Assembly: GCA_012799265.1 (NCBI GenBank)
Contig: JAAZLP010000330.1
Location: forward strand, 1 to 20,043
Source: Phyllobacteriaceae bacterium
Lineage (GTDB): Bacteria > Pseudomonadota > Alphaproteobacteria > Rhizobiales > Devosiaceae
Reading direction: 5' to 3'
DNA length: 20,043 nt
Positions 13,306 through 20,043 of this stretch are shown here, piece by piece. Numbering within the stretch: the first letter of the stretch is position 1; the number at the start of each line of letters is the position of its first letter. Both the position numbers and the translations under genes were made by a program. The notes beneath the pieces are model-generated. The model saw nothing but the letters and a program-made list of their open reading frames with translations. It searched no databases and was not told where the DNA came from.

Positions 13306-15120
13306 TCAGTTGAAAACGCTGGCCCCGCGGTCGGCGGCGCCGACGAGGTTGCGGAAGCCGGCGAAGAGTTCGCGGCCCATGCCGTAGTGCTGCGGGCGGA
13401 GATCTTCGGTGGCGGGGGTACGGGAGAGGAATTCCTTCTCGTCGCCGATGAAGTTCAGCGTGCCCTCATTGGCGTCGAGGCGAATGAGGTCGCCGTCGCG
13501 GATCTTGCTGATCGGGCCGCCATTGGTGGCTTCCGGGGTCATGTGGATGGCTGCGGGGACCTTGCCCGAAGCGCCAGACATGCGACCGTCGGTGAGCAGC
13601 GCCACCTTGAAGCCGCGGTCCTGGAGATTGGCGAGGCCGGGGGTGAGCTTATGCAATTCGGGCATGCCGAGGGCCTGGGGGCCGGAGAAGCGGACGACGG
13701 CGATAACGTCGCCAGCGATCTCGCCGGACTTGAAAGCGGCCTGTAGCGCATCCTGGTTGTGGAAGACCCGGGCGCGCGCTTCGACGACGCGGTGTTCTTC
13801 CTTGACCGCTGAGACCTTGATGACAGAGCGGCCGAGATTGCCGGTCAGCAGCTTGAGGCCACCCGTCTGCTGGAAGGGCGCCTTGGTGCTGGTCAGCACC
13901 TTGGGCAGCGCGCTTTCAGCCGGAGCCTGTTCGAAGGTCAGCTGATCCTCGATAAGCTTGGCTTCAACCGTGTAACCGGAAAGGCCCGTGCCCCAGACGG
14001 TTTTGACGTCCTCGTGGAGATAGCCGTCTTCCAGCAATTCCTTGATGAGGAAGCCCATGCCGCCGGCGGCGTGGAAATGGTTCACGTCGGCGATGCCGTT
14101 CGGATAGACGCGTGCAAGGAGCGGCGTGGCGTCCGAGAGGTCGCTCATGTCGTCCCAGGTGATCTGGATACCGGCAGCGGCGGCCATGGCGATGAGGTGC
14201 ATGGTGTGGTTGGTTGAGCCGCCAGTTGCGTGGAGGCCGACGAGGCCGTTCACGATGGCCTTTTCATCCACGATGTGGCCCATCGGGGTGTAGTTGTTGC
14301 CCTGCGCGGTCAACGAGAGCGCGCGCCTGGTGGCTTCGCGGGTCAAGGCGTCGCGCAGCGGCGTGCCGGGATTGATGAAGCTCGAGCCGGGCAGATGCAG
14401 GCCCATGATTTCCATGAGCATCTGGTTGGAATTGGCGGTGCCGTAGAAGGTGCAAGTGCCGGGGGAGTGATAGGATTTGCTCTCGGCTTCGAGCAGTTCA
14501 GCGCGGCCAACCTTGCCTTCCATATAGAGCTGACGGACCTTGGCCTTTTCGTCATTTGGAATGCCTGAGGGCATGGGACCGGCCGGGATGAATACAGCCG
14601 GGAGATGGCCGAAGGCCAGTGCACCGATGACGAGGCCGGGCACGATCTTGTCGCAGATGCCGAGATAGACGGCAGCGTCGAACATGTTGTGGCTGAGGGC
14701 AATGGCCGTCGACATGGCGATGACGTCGCGCGAGAAGAGCGAGAGATCCATGCCCTTCTGGCCCTGGGTAACGCCGTCACACATGGCGGGGACGCCACCA
14801 GCGACCTGGGCCGTCGCGCCGATCTCGCGGGCAGCCTGTTTGATGATTTCGGGATAGAACTGATAGGGCTGATGAGCGCTCAGCATGTCGTTGTAGCTGG
14901 TGACGATGCCCGGATTGGGCGCCTTGTCAGCAGCAAGCGAGGCTTTTTCAGCAGGCGAGCAGGCAGCAAAGCCATGCGCCAGGTTTCCGCAGGAGAGCGC
15001 TGCGCGATGAACGCCGGCTTCGCGCGCTTCATCGAGATGGTTGAGGTAGTCACGACGCGTGTCGCGGCTGCGCGCGACGATACGGTCGGTCACGTCCTGG
15101 ATGGCCTGACGGACGGTCAT
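13306..15120 (-). CDS. edd: Phosphogluconate dehydratase (Entner-Doudoroff)
   Basis: A 604-residue IlvD/Edd-family dehydratase that turns 6-phosphogluconate into 2-keto-3-deoxy-6-phosphogluconate using a 4Fe-4S cluster. Cysteines in family positions are visible at Cys114 (AMCDGVTQG), Cys156 (GICDKIVPG) and Cys223 (GTCTFYGTANSNQ). Length and N-terminus (about 600 residues) fit Edd rather than the shorter dihydroxyacid dehydratase IlvD, and so does the position beside zwf and pgl. GGAG lies seven bases before the ATG at 15120; the frame stays open 21 codons further upstream without family sequence. It is separated from pgl by 120 bases that contain a stem-loop, so it may be partly uncoupled from the genes ahead. 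The aldolase gene eda is not seen in the window. Confidence 0.96.
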   Translation of the reverse strand: MTVRQAIQDVTDRIVARSRDTRRDYLNHLDEAREAGVHRAALSCGNLAHGFAACSPAEKASLAADKAPNPGIVTSYNDMLSAHQPYQFYPEIIKQAAREIGATAQVAGGVPAMCDGVTQGQKGMDLSLFSRDVIAMSTAIALSHNMFDAAVYLGICDKIVPGLVIGALAFGHLPAVFIPAGPMPSGIPNDEKAKVRQLYMEGKVGRAELLEAESKSYHSPGTCTFYGTANSNQMLMEIMGLHLPGSSFINPGTPLRDALTREATRRALSLTAQGNNYTPMGHIVDEKAIVNGLVGLHATGGSTNHTMHLIAMAAAAGIQITWDDMSDLSDATPLLARVYPNGIADVNHFHAAGGMGFLIKELLEDGYLHEDVKTVWGTGLSGYTVEAKLIEDQLTFEQAPAESALPKVLTSTKAPFQQTGGLKLLTGNLGRSVIKVSAVKEEHRVVEARARVFHNQDALQAAFKSGEIAGDVIAVVRFSGPQALGMPELHKLTPGLANLQDRGFKVALLTDGRMSGASGKVPAAIHMTPEATNGGPISKIRDGDLIRLDANEGTLNFIGDEKEFLSRTPATEDLRPQHYGMGRELFAGFRNLVGAADRGASVFN

Positions 15121-15208
15121 TTGAAGTCTCCATAGCTCGCAAGGACGCGCCAGAAGGGGGCCACTGGGCGGAGAGCCTTGCATAAATTCTGGGCCGTTGC
15201 AGGCGGCC

Positions 15209-15233
15209 GGGACGGTCGATTGGGGACCGTCCC
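15209..15233 (-). other. Stem-loop in the pgl-edd gap
   Basis: Nine-base perfect arms GGGACGGTC and GACCGTCCC enclose a seven-base loop, starting eight bases after the pgl stop. No T-run follows on the transcribed strand, so it is more likely an mRNA processing or protection element, or a weak attenuator, than a full terminator. The remainder of the gap (15121-15208) holds the edd ribosome site and nothing else I can name. Confidence 0.5.
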
Positions 15234-15240
15234 AGGAGCC

Positions 15241-15936
15241 TTATGGCGCCCAGTAAACTGTGATCGGCGCGCCGGAGCGCAGCACGGCACGAACCGGCAT
15301 GTCGTCGACCGGACCATCGCCCAGCGCCTTGTCCAGAACGGCGGCCTTTTCTTCCCCTTCAATGTGGAGATAAAGGCCATCGGTTTCCAGCAGACGAGGC
15401 AGCGTGAAAGTGACGCGCGGTTCGCCGGCGCCGGGGGCGCGAATGGCGAGAGTCGGCCCTTCGACGGTCAGCGCTTCGTCGAGGGTGTCGCCACCGGGGA
15501 AGAAGCTGGCCGTGTGCCCGTCATTGCCCATGCCGAGGATGACCGCGGCGAAGGGTTTTGGCAGGGTCGAGACCAGAGCGTTGGTTTTGGCAATGCCCGT
15601 CGCGTCGGGTTCGTCGCCGCCGGAATAGAGCGGAATGAAGCGCGCAATGGCGGCGGGCCCCTGCAACATCTTCTCGTTGACGAGAAGCGCGTTGGAGCGG
15701 TCGCTGGTTTCATCGACCCAGCGTTCGTCGACCAGCGTGACGATGACCTTGTCCCACTCGATGTCCTTGGTCTTTCCGAGAGCTGCGAAGAACTTGCCCG
15801 GCGTCGAGCCACCGCTGACGGCGATGGCAGCAGTGCCGCGTTCGGCAATGGCCGTGCGAATGCGATCGGCAACGGCTTCGGCGAGTTCCTTGGCGAGGGT
15901 TGGGCGATCAGCGAATGTGCGGCGGTCGATGGTCAT
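15241..15936 (-). CDS. pgl: 6-phosphogluconolactonase
   Basis: A 231-residue 6-phosphogluconolactonase of the DevB/Pgl type, related to glucosamine-6-phosphate isomerases. It hydrolyses the lactone made by Zwf to 6-phosphogluconate. Family motifs are SGGSTP (41-46), VDERWV (69-74) and GMGNDGHTASFFPG (135-148). The ATG shares one base with the zwf stop (TAATG), and its ribosome site GGGAGG lies within the last codons of zwf, so the two are translated together. Length is usual. Confidence 0.95.
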   Translation of the reverse strand: MTIDRRTFADRPTLAKELAEAVADRIRTAIAERGTAAIAVSGGSTPGKFFAALGKTKDIEWDKVIVTLVDERWVDETSDRSNALLVNEKMLQGPAAIARFIPLYSGGDEPDATGIAKTNALVSTLPKPFAAVILGMGNDGHTASFFPGGDTLDEALTVEGPTLAIRAPGAGEPRVTFTLPRLLETDGLYLHIEGEEKAAVLDKALGDGPVDDMPVRAVLRSGAPITVYWAP

Positions 15937-17417
15937 TAATTGCCTCCCTCATACCAGGTGCGGCCATCGCGCTCGATCAGCGCGATCGAGCTGCTCGGAC
16001 CCCATGTGCCAGCCGTGTAGGACTGCGGGGGTTCTGTGGAGCGGTCCCAGGCCTCGCGGATCGGATCGACCCAGCGCCAGGCGGCTTCGAGCTCGTCGCG
16101 GCGCATGAAGAGGGTCTGGCTGCCGCGGATGACGTCCATGAGGAGGCGCTCATAGGCTTCCGGCGTGCGCTCGGAGAAAGTCTCGGCGAAGGAAAGGTTG
16201 AGCGGCACTTCGCGCAGACGCATACCACCCGGACCGGGGTCCTTGATCATCATCATGAGCTTGACGCCTTCATCCGGCTGGAGGCGGATGATGAGCTTGT
16301 TCGGCTTGGGCGCGCCTTCGGCATGGTCGAAGATCGAGTGCGGGATCGGCTTGAACTGGATGCAGATTTCCGAAACGCGTTCGGACATGCGCTTGCCGGT
16401 GCGCAGGTAGAAGGGCACACCAGCCCAGCGCCAGTTTTCGATCTCTGCCTTCATGGCCACGAAGGTCTCAGTGCGGCTGCCCTTCTTATCTTCAGGCAGC
16501 TCGTCCTGATAGGAGGCCACTGAGGCCGTCTCAGACTTCACGCCGCGATACTGGCCGCGCACGGTCTTGCTCGCGACATCGCCATTGGTGATCGGGCGCA
16601 GGGCGCGCAGGACCTTGAGCTTTTCGTCGCGCAGCGCATTGGCGTCGTCGGAGGCCGGCGGCTCCATGGCCACAAGGCAGAGCAGCTGCAGCATGTGGTT
16701 CTGGATCATGTCGCGCAGGGCGCCGCTCTCGTCGTAATAGCCGCGGGTGCCGGCGCCGACGCTTTCGGCCACGGTCAGCTGGACGTGGTCGATATGGGCC
16801 GAATTCCAGACGGGCTCGAAAAGCGTATTGGCAAAGCGCAGGGCGAGCAGGTTCTGCACCGTCTCTTTGCCGAGATAGTGGTCGATGCGGTAGACCTGAT
16901 CTTCCTTGAAGATCTTGGCCACGCCGTCATTGATTTCCTGGCTCGAAGCGAGGTCATGGCCGAGCGGCTTTTCGATGACGACGCGGGCGTCGCGGCGATA
17001 GAGCTTCTTGGCGTGGAGATATTCGGCGATGGGCTCAAAGAGATCAGGCGCCACGGCGAGATAGAAGGCGCGAACGATCTTTGGATCATCGCGCAAGGCC
17101 TTGCCGAGATCACCGGATTCGTCTGGCTTGGAGGCGTCGACGGGTACATAGGAACAGATGCTGACGAAGCGTTCGATGGTGGCTTCGTCCTGATAGTCCT
17201 TTTCGACGAACTGATGCAGCGCGTCGCGCACCAGAGTGCCAAATTCGGCGTCGCTCAGCTTGGAGCGGGACGCGCCGATGATACGGCTCTGTTCGTCAAA
17301 CTGGCCGTCGTGGAAACGATGATAGAGCGCGGGGATCAATTTGCGCTTGGTCAGGTCGCCCGTGGCGCCAAAAACCACATAGTCGAAGGGCTGGACCGGA
17401 ATAATGCGACTGGACAC
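15936..17417 (-). CDS. zwf: Glucose-6-phosphate 1-dehydrogenase
   Basis: A 493-residue glucose-6-phosphate dehydrogenase, oxidising glucose-6-phosphate to 6-phosphogluconolactone with NAD(P). The coenzyme fingerprint GATGDLTKRKL begins at residue 17, EKPLGHD is at 149-155, and the active-site RIDHYLGKE at 177-185 holds the catalytic histidine and substrate-binding lysine. The start is GTG at 17417 with AGGGA nine bases upstream, 12 bases after the stop of the sugar kinase gene. It overlaps pgl by one base. Tight spacing makes kinase-zwf-pgl one transcript. Confidence 0.97.
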   Translation of the reverse strand: MSSRIIPVQPFDYVVFGATGDLTKRKLIPALYHRFHDGQFDEQSRIIGASRSKLSDAEFGTLVRDALHQFVEKDYQDEATIERFVSICSYVPVDASKPDESGDLGKALRDDPKIVRAFYLAVAPDLFEPIAEYLHAKKLYRRDARVVIEKPLGHDLASSQEINDGVAKIFKEDQVYRIDHYLGKETVQNLLALRFANTLFEPVWNSAHIDHVQLTVAESVGAGTRGYYDESGALRDMIQNHMLQLLCLVAMEPPASDDANALRDEKLKVLRALRPITNGDVASKTVRGQYRGVKSETASVASYQDELPEDKKGSRTETFVAMKAEIENWRWAGVPFYLRTGKRMSERVSEICIQFKPIPHSIFDHAEGAPKPNKLIIRLQPDEGVKLMMMIKDPGPGGMRLREVPLNLSFAETFSERTPEAYERLLMDVIRGSQTLFMRRDELEAAWRWVDPIREAWDRSTEPPQSYTAGTWGPSSSIALIERDGRTWYEGGN

Positions 17418-17429
17418 TGGATCAGTCCC

Positions 17430-18371
17430 TTAGTTCGAGGCGAAATTCTGCTGGGCGAGGATGATCGCCCCGTGCAGCGGTTCGAATTTTGGCAGAGCAA
17501 CGAAAGAGCCATAGCGCTCTTCGAGACGCGGGAACAGGCGCTGGCCAAGACCACCGACAATGGCCATCACCTCGGCGCCGTGGCTTTTGAACCAGCGCAC
17601 ATAGGCATCGATATAGCCCATCTCGATATCCAGAAGCTTAAGGGCGACCGGGTCGCTCTGTTCGAGATGATCGAAGAAGAGCGGCATCAGCTTGCCGAAT
17701 TCGCCCGGCGCGCGGCCGATCAGGGCGTCGTCGCAGCCTTCGCTGCCATCGCGGCTGAGGATGGTCAGATCCATCTCCGTGGCGAAGGCCCAGGTCATGA
17801 CCGACTGATTGCTGCCGCCCAATGCGGCGACCACCGCCCTGGTGAGGGGAGAGGCTTCAACGAGACCATCTTCGGCCTCAACAGCATAGCGCACGAGCTC
17901 GCGGCCAAGAATGGCGCCCGACATCTGGTCGCCGATATGGAAGCCCCAGCCACCGGCCTGATAACGCTTGCCACCGACGATGGACATGGCTGCCGAGCCG
18001 GTACCGATGATGACGACACCGCCCTCGCCGCCCCCGAGAGCCCCGGCATGGGCAATGTCGATATCGTCATAGACGCTGACGCCGGCGAATGGCCAGGAGC
18101 GCGCCGCAAAGGAGGCGCGGGCGGAATCCATGCGGCCGCCTGCCATGCCAAAGCAGGCAAAGGTATTGGCGGTTTCGGCGTAGTCTATGCCGGCCGTTGC
18201 GAAGGCGTCGCGGGTGCCATCGAGGATGGCCTTGTAAGCCGGATCACCACCGTCGATCTGGAGATTGGCGCGACCGTTCTTCACCTCGGCCAGAGTTTCC
18301 AGATTTTCGTTGGATAGACGGATACGGCAATTGGTGCCGCCACCATCAACGCCAAGATAATATCGCGGCAC
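17430..18371 (-). CDS. BadF/BadG/BcrA/BcrD-family sugar kinase, GspK (glucosamine kinase)-like
   Basis: A 313-residue ASKHA-fold kinase. The phosphate-binding loop is LGVDGGGTNCR (Asp9), the probable catalytic base lies in VYDDIDIAHAGAL (Asp103), and VVIIGTGSAAM (120-129) with GGWGFHIGDQMSG gives the second phosphate and adenosine regions. The pattern follows Vibrio glucosamine kinase GspK and human-type N-acetylglucosamine kinase rather than ROK or Glk-type glucokinases. Leading an operon with zwf, pgl and edd, it probably supplies hexose-6-phosphate; whether the substrate is glucose, glucosamine or N-acetylglucosamine is open. The start is GTG with GGAGAG seven bases ahead. Confidence 0.88.
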   Translation of the reverse strand: MPRYYLGVDGGGTNCRIRLSNENLETLAEVKNGRANLQIDGGDPAYKAILDGTRDAFATAGIDYAETANTFACFGMAGGRMDSARASFAARSWPFAGVSVYDDIDIAHAGALGGGEGGVVIIGTGSAAMSIVGGKRYQAGGWGFHIGDQMSGAILGRELVRYAVEAEDGLVEASPLTRAVVAALGGSNQSVMTWAFATEMDLTILSRDGSEGCDDALIGRAPGEFGKLMPLFFDHLEQSDPVALKLLDIEMGYIDAYVRWFKSHGAEVMAIVGGLGQRLFPRLEERYGSFVALPKFEPLHGAIILAQQNFASN

Positions 18372-18467
18372 GAAAGGCTCTCCGTCGCAACCAAGGGCTG
18401 CAGCCGGAGTACCTCACGGATGCCAGCCCGACTAGGGGTGATTTCGGCGCGGACCATAATGGCAAAG

Positions 18468-18496
18468 ATGCTAAGACGAAAGTATTATGTCGCCAA
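18468..18496 (-). promoter_or_regulatory. Putative promoter of the kinase-zwf-pgl-edd operon
   Basis: On the minus strand TTGGCG (18496-18491) and TAGCAT (18473-18468) are 17 bases apart, giving a leader of about 90 bases before the GTG. The surrounding 251-base gap (18372-18622) also serves divergent cobU; in it I see arms CATAAT and ATTATG about 23 bases apart across this promoter, but no riboswitch or coding sequence. Confidence 0.35.
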
Positions 18497-18622
18497 ATCC
18501 GTTCGGTTGCACCTTTCATTTCCCCAGCCTCTGAGGCGTCCGATCAGGGAACAGCTTGCCGCAGCCAACCGTTGAGACTTAGGTGATCGGGCGAGGGATG
18601 AGAAAGGTCCAAGGGTAATGCG

Positions 18623-19159
18623 ATGACGCGACATTGTCTGGTTCTCGGTGGCGCTCGATCAGGCAAGACCGGCCTTTCGGAACGCGTCGCGCTGCATGCA
18701 GGATCGAACCCCGCCTATATTGCCACTGCCGAGGCGCTTGATGCCGAAATGCGGGACCGGGTGGCCAGCCACCGCTCGCATCGGGGCGCAAAGTTCACCA
18801 CTGTTGAAGAGCCGCTCGCGCTGTCGAAAGCCATCCTGCGCGCAGGACAAAGCCATGACGTCGTTCTGGTCGACTGCCTGACGCTGTGGATCACCAATCT
18901 TCTGATCGCCGGAGAAGACGTCTCGACCGCCGTGAGCGAACTTTGCGCGACGCTGGTGGAGTTCAGACAGGCCAAGGTCGTGCTGGTGTCTAATGAGGTT
19001 GGACAGGGCATCGTGCCGGACAATGCCATGGCTCGGACATTCCGGGACCTCGCGGGATCAGCACATCAGCGCGTGGCCGAAGTGTGTGACGATGTCTATT
19101 TCGTGGTCGCCGGCCTGCCGATGACGCTCAAAGGTGAGCCGCCGGTTTCCGTGAGCTGA
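18623..19159 (+). CDS. cobU: Adenosylcobinamide kinase / adenosylcobinamide-phosphate guanylyltransferase
   Basis: A 178-residue CobU/CobP enzyme, which phosphorylates adenosylcobinamide and then adds GMP, activating it for nucleotide-loop assembly of cobalamin. The P-loop GGARSGKT is at residues 9-16, the SHRSHRG segment carries histidines where the guanylylated His lies in CobU, and VDCLTLWITNLL, VSNEVGQGIVPDNAMARTFRDLAG and VAGLPM complete the family pattern. Length is normal. AAGGG precedes the ATG by seven bases. No other cobalamin gene lies in the window and I find no cobalamin riboswitch in the 251-base leader region. Confidence 0.95.
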   Translation: MTRHCLVLGGARSGKTGLSERVALHAGSNPAYIATAEALDAEMRDRVASHRSHRGAKFTTVEEPLALSKAILRAGQSHDVVLVDCLTLWITNLLIAGEDVSTAVSELCATLVEFRQAKVVLVSNEVGQGIVPDNAMARTFRDLAGSAHQRVAEVCDDVYFVVAGLPMTLKGEPPVSVS

Positions 19160-19215
19160 GCCCAGAGCTTTCCACAGAGCGGAAGATTTCCTGTTGGAAT
19201 GGCAACTATGCCAGC

Positions 19216-19239
19216 GCCGCCCTCACCGGGGTTGGCGGC
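19216..19239 (+). terminator. Weak hairpin after cobU
   Basis: GCCGCC and GGCGGC pair around a 12-base loop about 57 bases after the cobU stop. No T-run follows, so termination here would need Rho or be incomplete. The rest of the 217-base gap (19160-19376) shows no gene; the next gene's ribosome site GGAG is at its end. Confidence 0.3.
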
Positions 19240-19376
19240 AAAGCATGTGCGCAATCAAGGGCTTGGCAAACATGCTCCGCTCCTCGGAATGCTTCTGAAA
19301 ATCGTTTGCAAATACAAGGACTTGCTCGCCGGAGACGCAGCGCCTAAGGCCTAGGGCAGATTTCCCGGAGCCCTGG

Positions 19377-20043
19377 ATGACTGCCAATCGTATCCTCGCC
19401 GTTGCGGGCGCCAGCCTTGGTATTGGCATTATCGTGCTCGCGCTCAAATTCCTCGCCTGGTGGCTGACCGGATCGGTAGCGCTCTATTCGGATGCGCTGG
19501 AATCCATCGTCAATGTGGTGACGGCGATCACGGCCCTGATCGCGGTACGGCTGGCGCAGCGGCCGGCCGATGCCTCCCTGCCCTATGGTTATCACAAGGC
19601 CGAGTATTTTTCGGCCGTTCTCGTCGGCGTGATGATCATTGTCGCGGCGTTCCTCATCCTACGCGAGGCGTTTTTCGGCTTCATCAATCCGGAAATGCCG
19701 GATGCACCCGTGCAGGGCATCGCGGTGAGCGTCGTCGCGACCATGATCAATGCGGTCTGGTCGCTGGTGCTGATCCGGCAGGGGCGAAAGGCCAAGTCAC
19801 CGGCGCTGGAGGCTGATGGCAAGCATCTGATGACGGACGTCATCTCGACGCTAGGTGTTCTCATCGGCCTGGTACTGGTTTTTGCAACGGGCTGGGCGCA
19901 GCTGGATGCCATCCTGGCGGCACTGGTCGCGCTCAATATCCTTTGGTCAGGCTGGGGCGTGATCAGGGACAGTGTCGGCGGGTTGATGGACGTGGCTGTG
20001 CCCGAGAGCACCCAGAAGATCATTCGCGAGGTGATTGCCACCA
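19377..20043 (+). CDS. Cation diffusion facilitator family transporter, N-terminal part (cut by window edge)
   Basis: The first 222 residues of a CDF metal-proton antiporter of the inner membrane. Hydrophobic helices lie near 8-28, 34-57, 79-98, 113-133, 156-171 and 176-194, the six expected. Metal-site motifs are YSDALES in helix 2 (Asp39), HKAEYFS (73-79) and DGKHLMTDV in helix 5 (His150, Asp154), the latter matching the HxxxD of zinc transporters. The position after Asp39 reads DALES rather than the DxxxD of E. coli YiiP, so the metal (zinc, iron, manganese or other) is not settled. GGAG lies six bases before the ATG. The cytoplasmic C-terminal domain begins around residue 205 and continues past the edge. 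Confidence 0.9.
   Translation, partial: MTANRILAVAGASLGIGIIVLALKFLAWWLTGSVALYSDALESIVNVVTAITALIAVRLAQRPADASLPYGYHKAEYFSAVLVGVMIIVAAFLILREAFFGFINPEMPDAPVQGIAVSVVATMINAVWSLVLIRQGRKAKSPALEADGKHLMTDVISTLGVLIGLVLVFATGWAQLDAILAALVALNILWSGWGVIRDSVGGLMDVAVPESTQKIIREVIAT

Noticed and set aside
16695..18317. Long open frame of about 540 codons on the plus strand
   Set aside because: It lies antisense to zwf and the BadF-type kinase, both of which carry full family motifs; GC-rich codon use opens the opposite strand. Its translation shows no recognisable domain.
18372..18622. Possible cobalamin riboswitch ahead of cobU
   Set aside because: I looked for the B12-box and the conserved core around the leader and found no convincing match; the gap also must hold the divergent operon's promoter.
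1..20043. Prophage, insertion sequence, CRISPR array, tRNA or rRNA
   Set aside because: No integrase, transposase, regularly spaced repeats or recognisable RNA gene were found on either strand.

Overview
The window reads as GC-rich chromosomal DNA of an alphaproteobacterium, probably of the order Hyphomicrobiales; a Devosia-like organism is my best guess. The reasons are the codon and base use, a zwf-pgl-edd Entner-Doudoroff operon, a MutL carrying its own endonuclease motif, a small alphaproteobacterial-type TadA, and a GC-rich GTCATCCC...GGGGTGAC palindromic repeat. Genus is an inference; no rRNA or other decisive marker is present. The window is dense with ordinary-looking genes and shows no phage, insertion sequence, CRISPR array or tRNA.

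Layout. Bases 1-928 hold a RidA-family gene and a short-chain dehydrogenase (cut by the left edge, TTG start), both leftward, and a regulatory gap shared with a rightward M81 (MlrC-type) metallopeptidase (929-2386). Next comes a leftward set: small four-helix membrane protein, Cro/C1-type regulator overlapping it by one base, and a zinc-free quinone-reductase-like oxidoreductase (4064 down to 2390). A DUF1801 gene (4212-4556) runs into the end of a leftward pair, a membrane-anchored Abhydrolase_9 protein coupled to tadA (6708 down to 4553). Rightward from 6810 is mutL, overlapping by four bases a gene that fuses a ring-cleaving dioxygenase (MhqO-like) to a carboxylesterase (MhqD-like).

The most distinctive segment is 10168-12447. 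Two different short citrate-synthase-family genes are transcribed divergently. One has a DNA-binding helix-turn-helix domain at its N-terminus, and the 87-base gap between them holds a perfect 24-bp palindrome overlapping a second 17-bp inverted repeat. This looks like an operator for an enzyme-regulator fusion. Downstream, in the convergent gap at 12448-12642, sits a double-hairpin repeat.

From 18371 down to 12643 runs a leftward glucose-catabolism block: a BadF/GspK-type sugar kinase, zwf, pgl, edd, and then an inorganic pyrophosphatase with an apparent signal peptide. Together kinase, Zwf, Pgl and Edd would take glucose (or another hexose) to KDPG; the aldolase Eda is not in the window. 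Rightward at the end are cobU (cobinamide kinase/guanylyltransferase) and a cation diffusion facilitator cut by the right edge.
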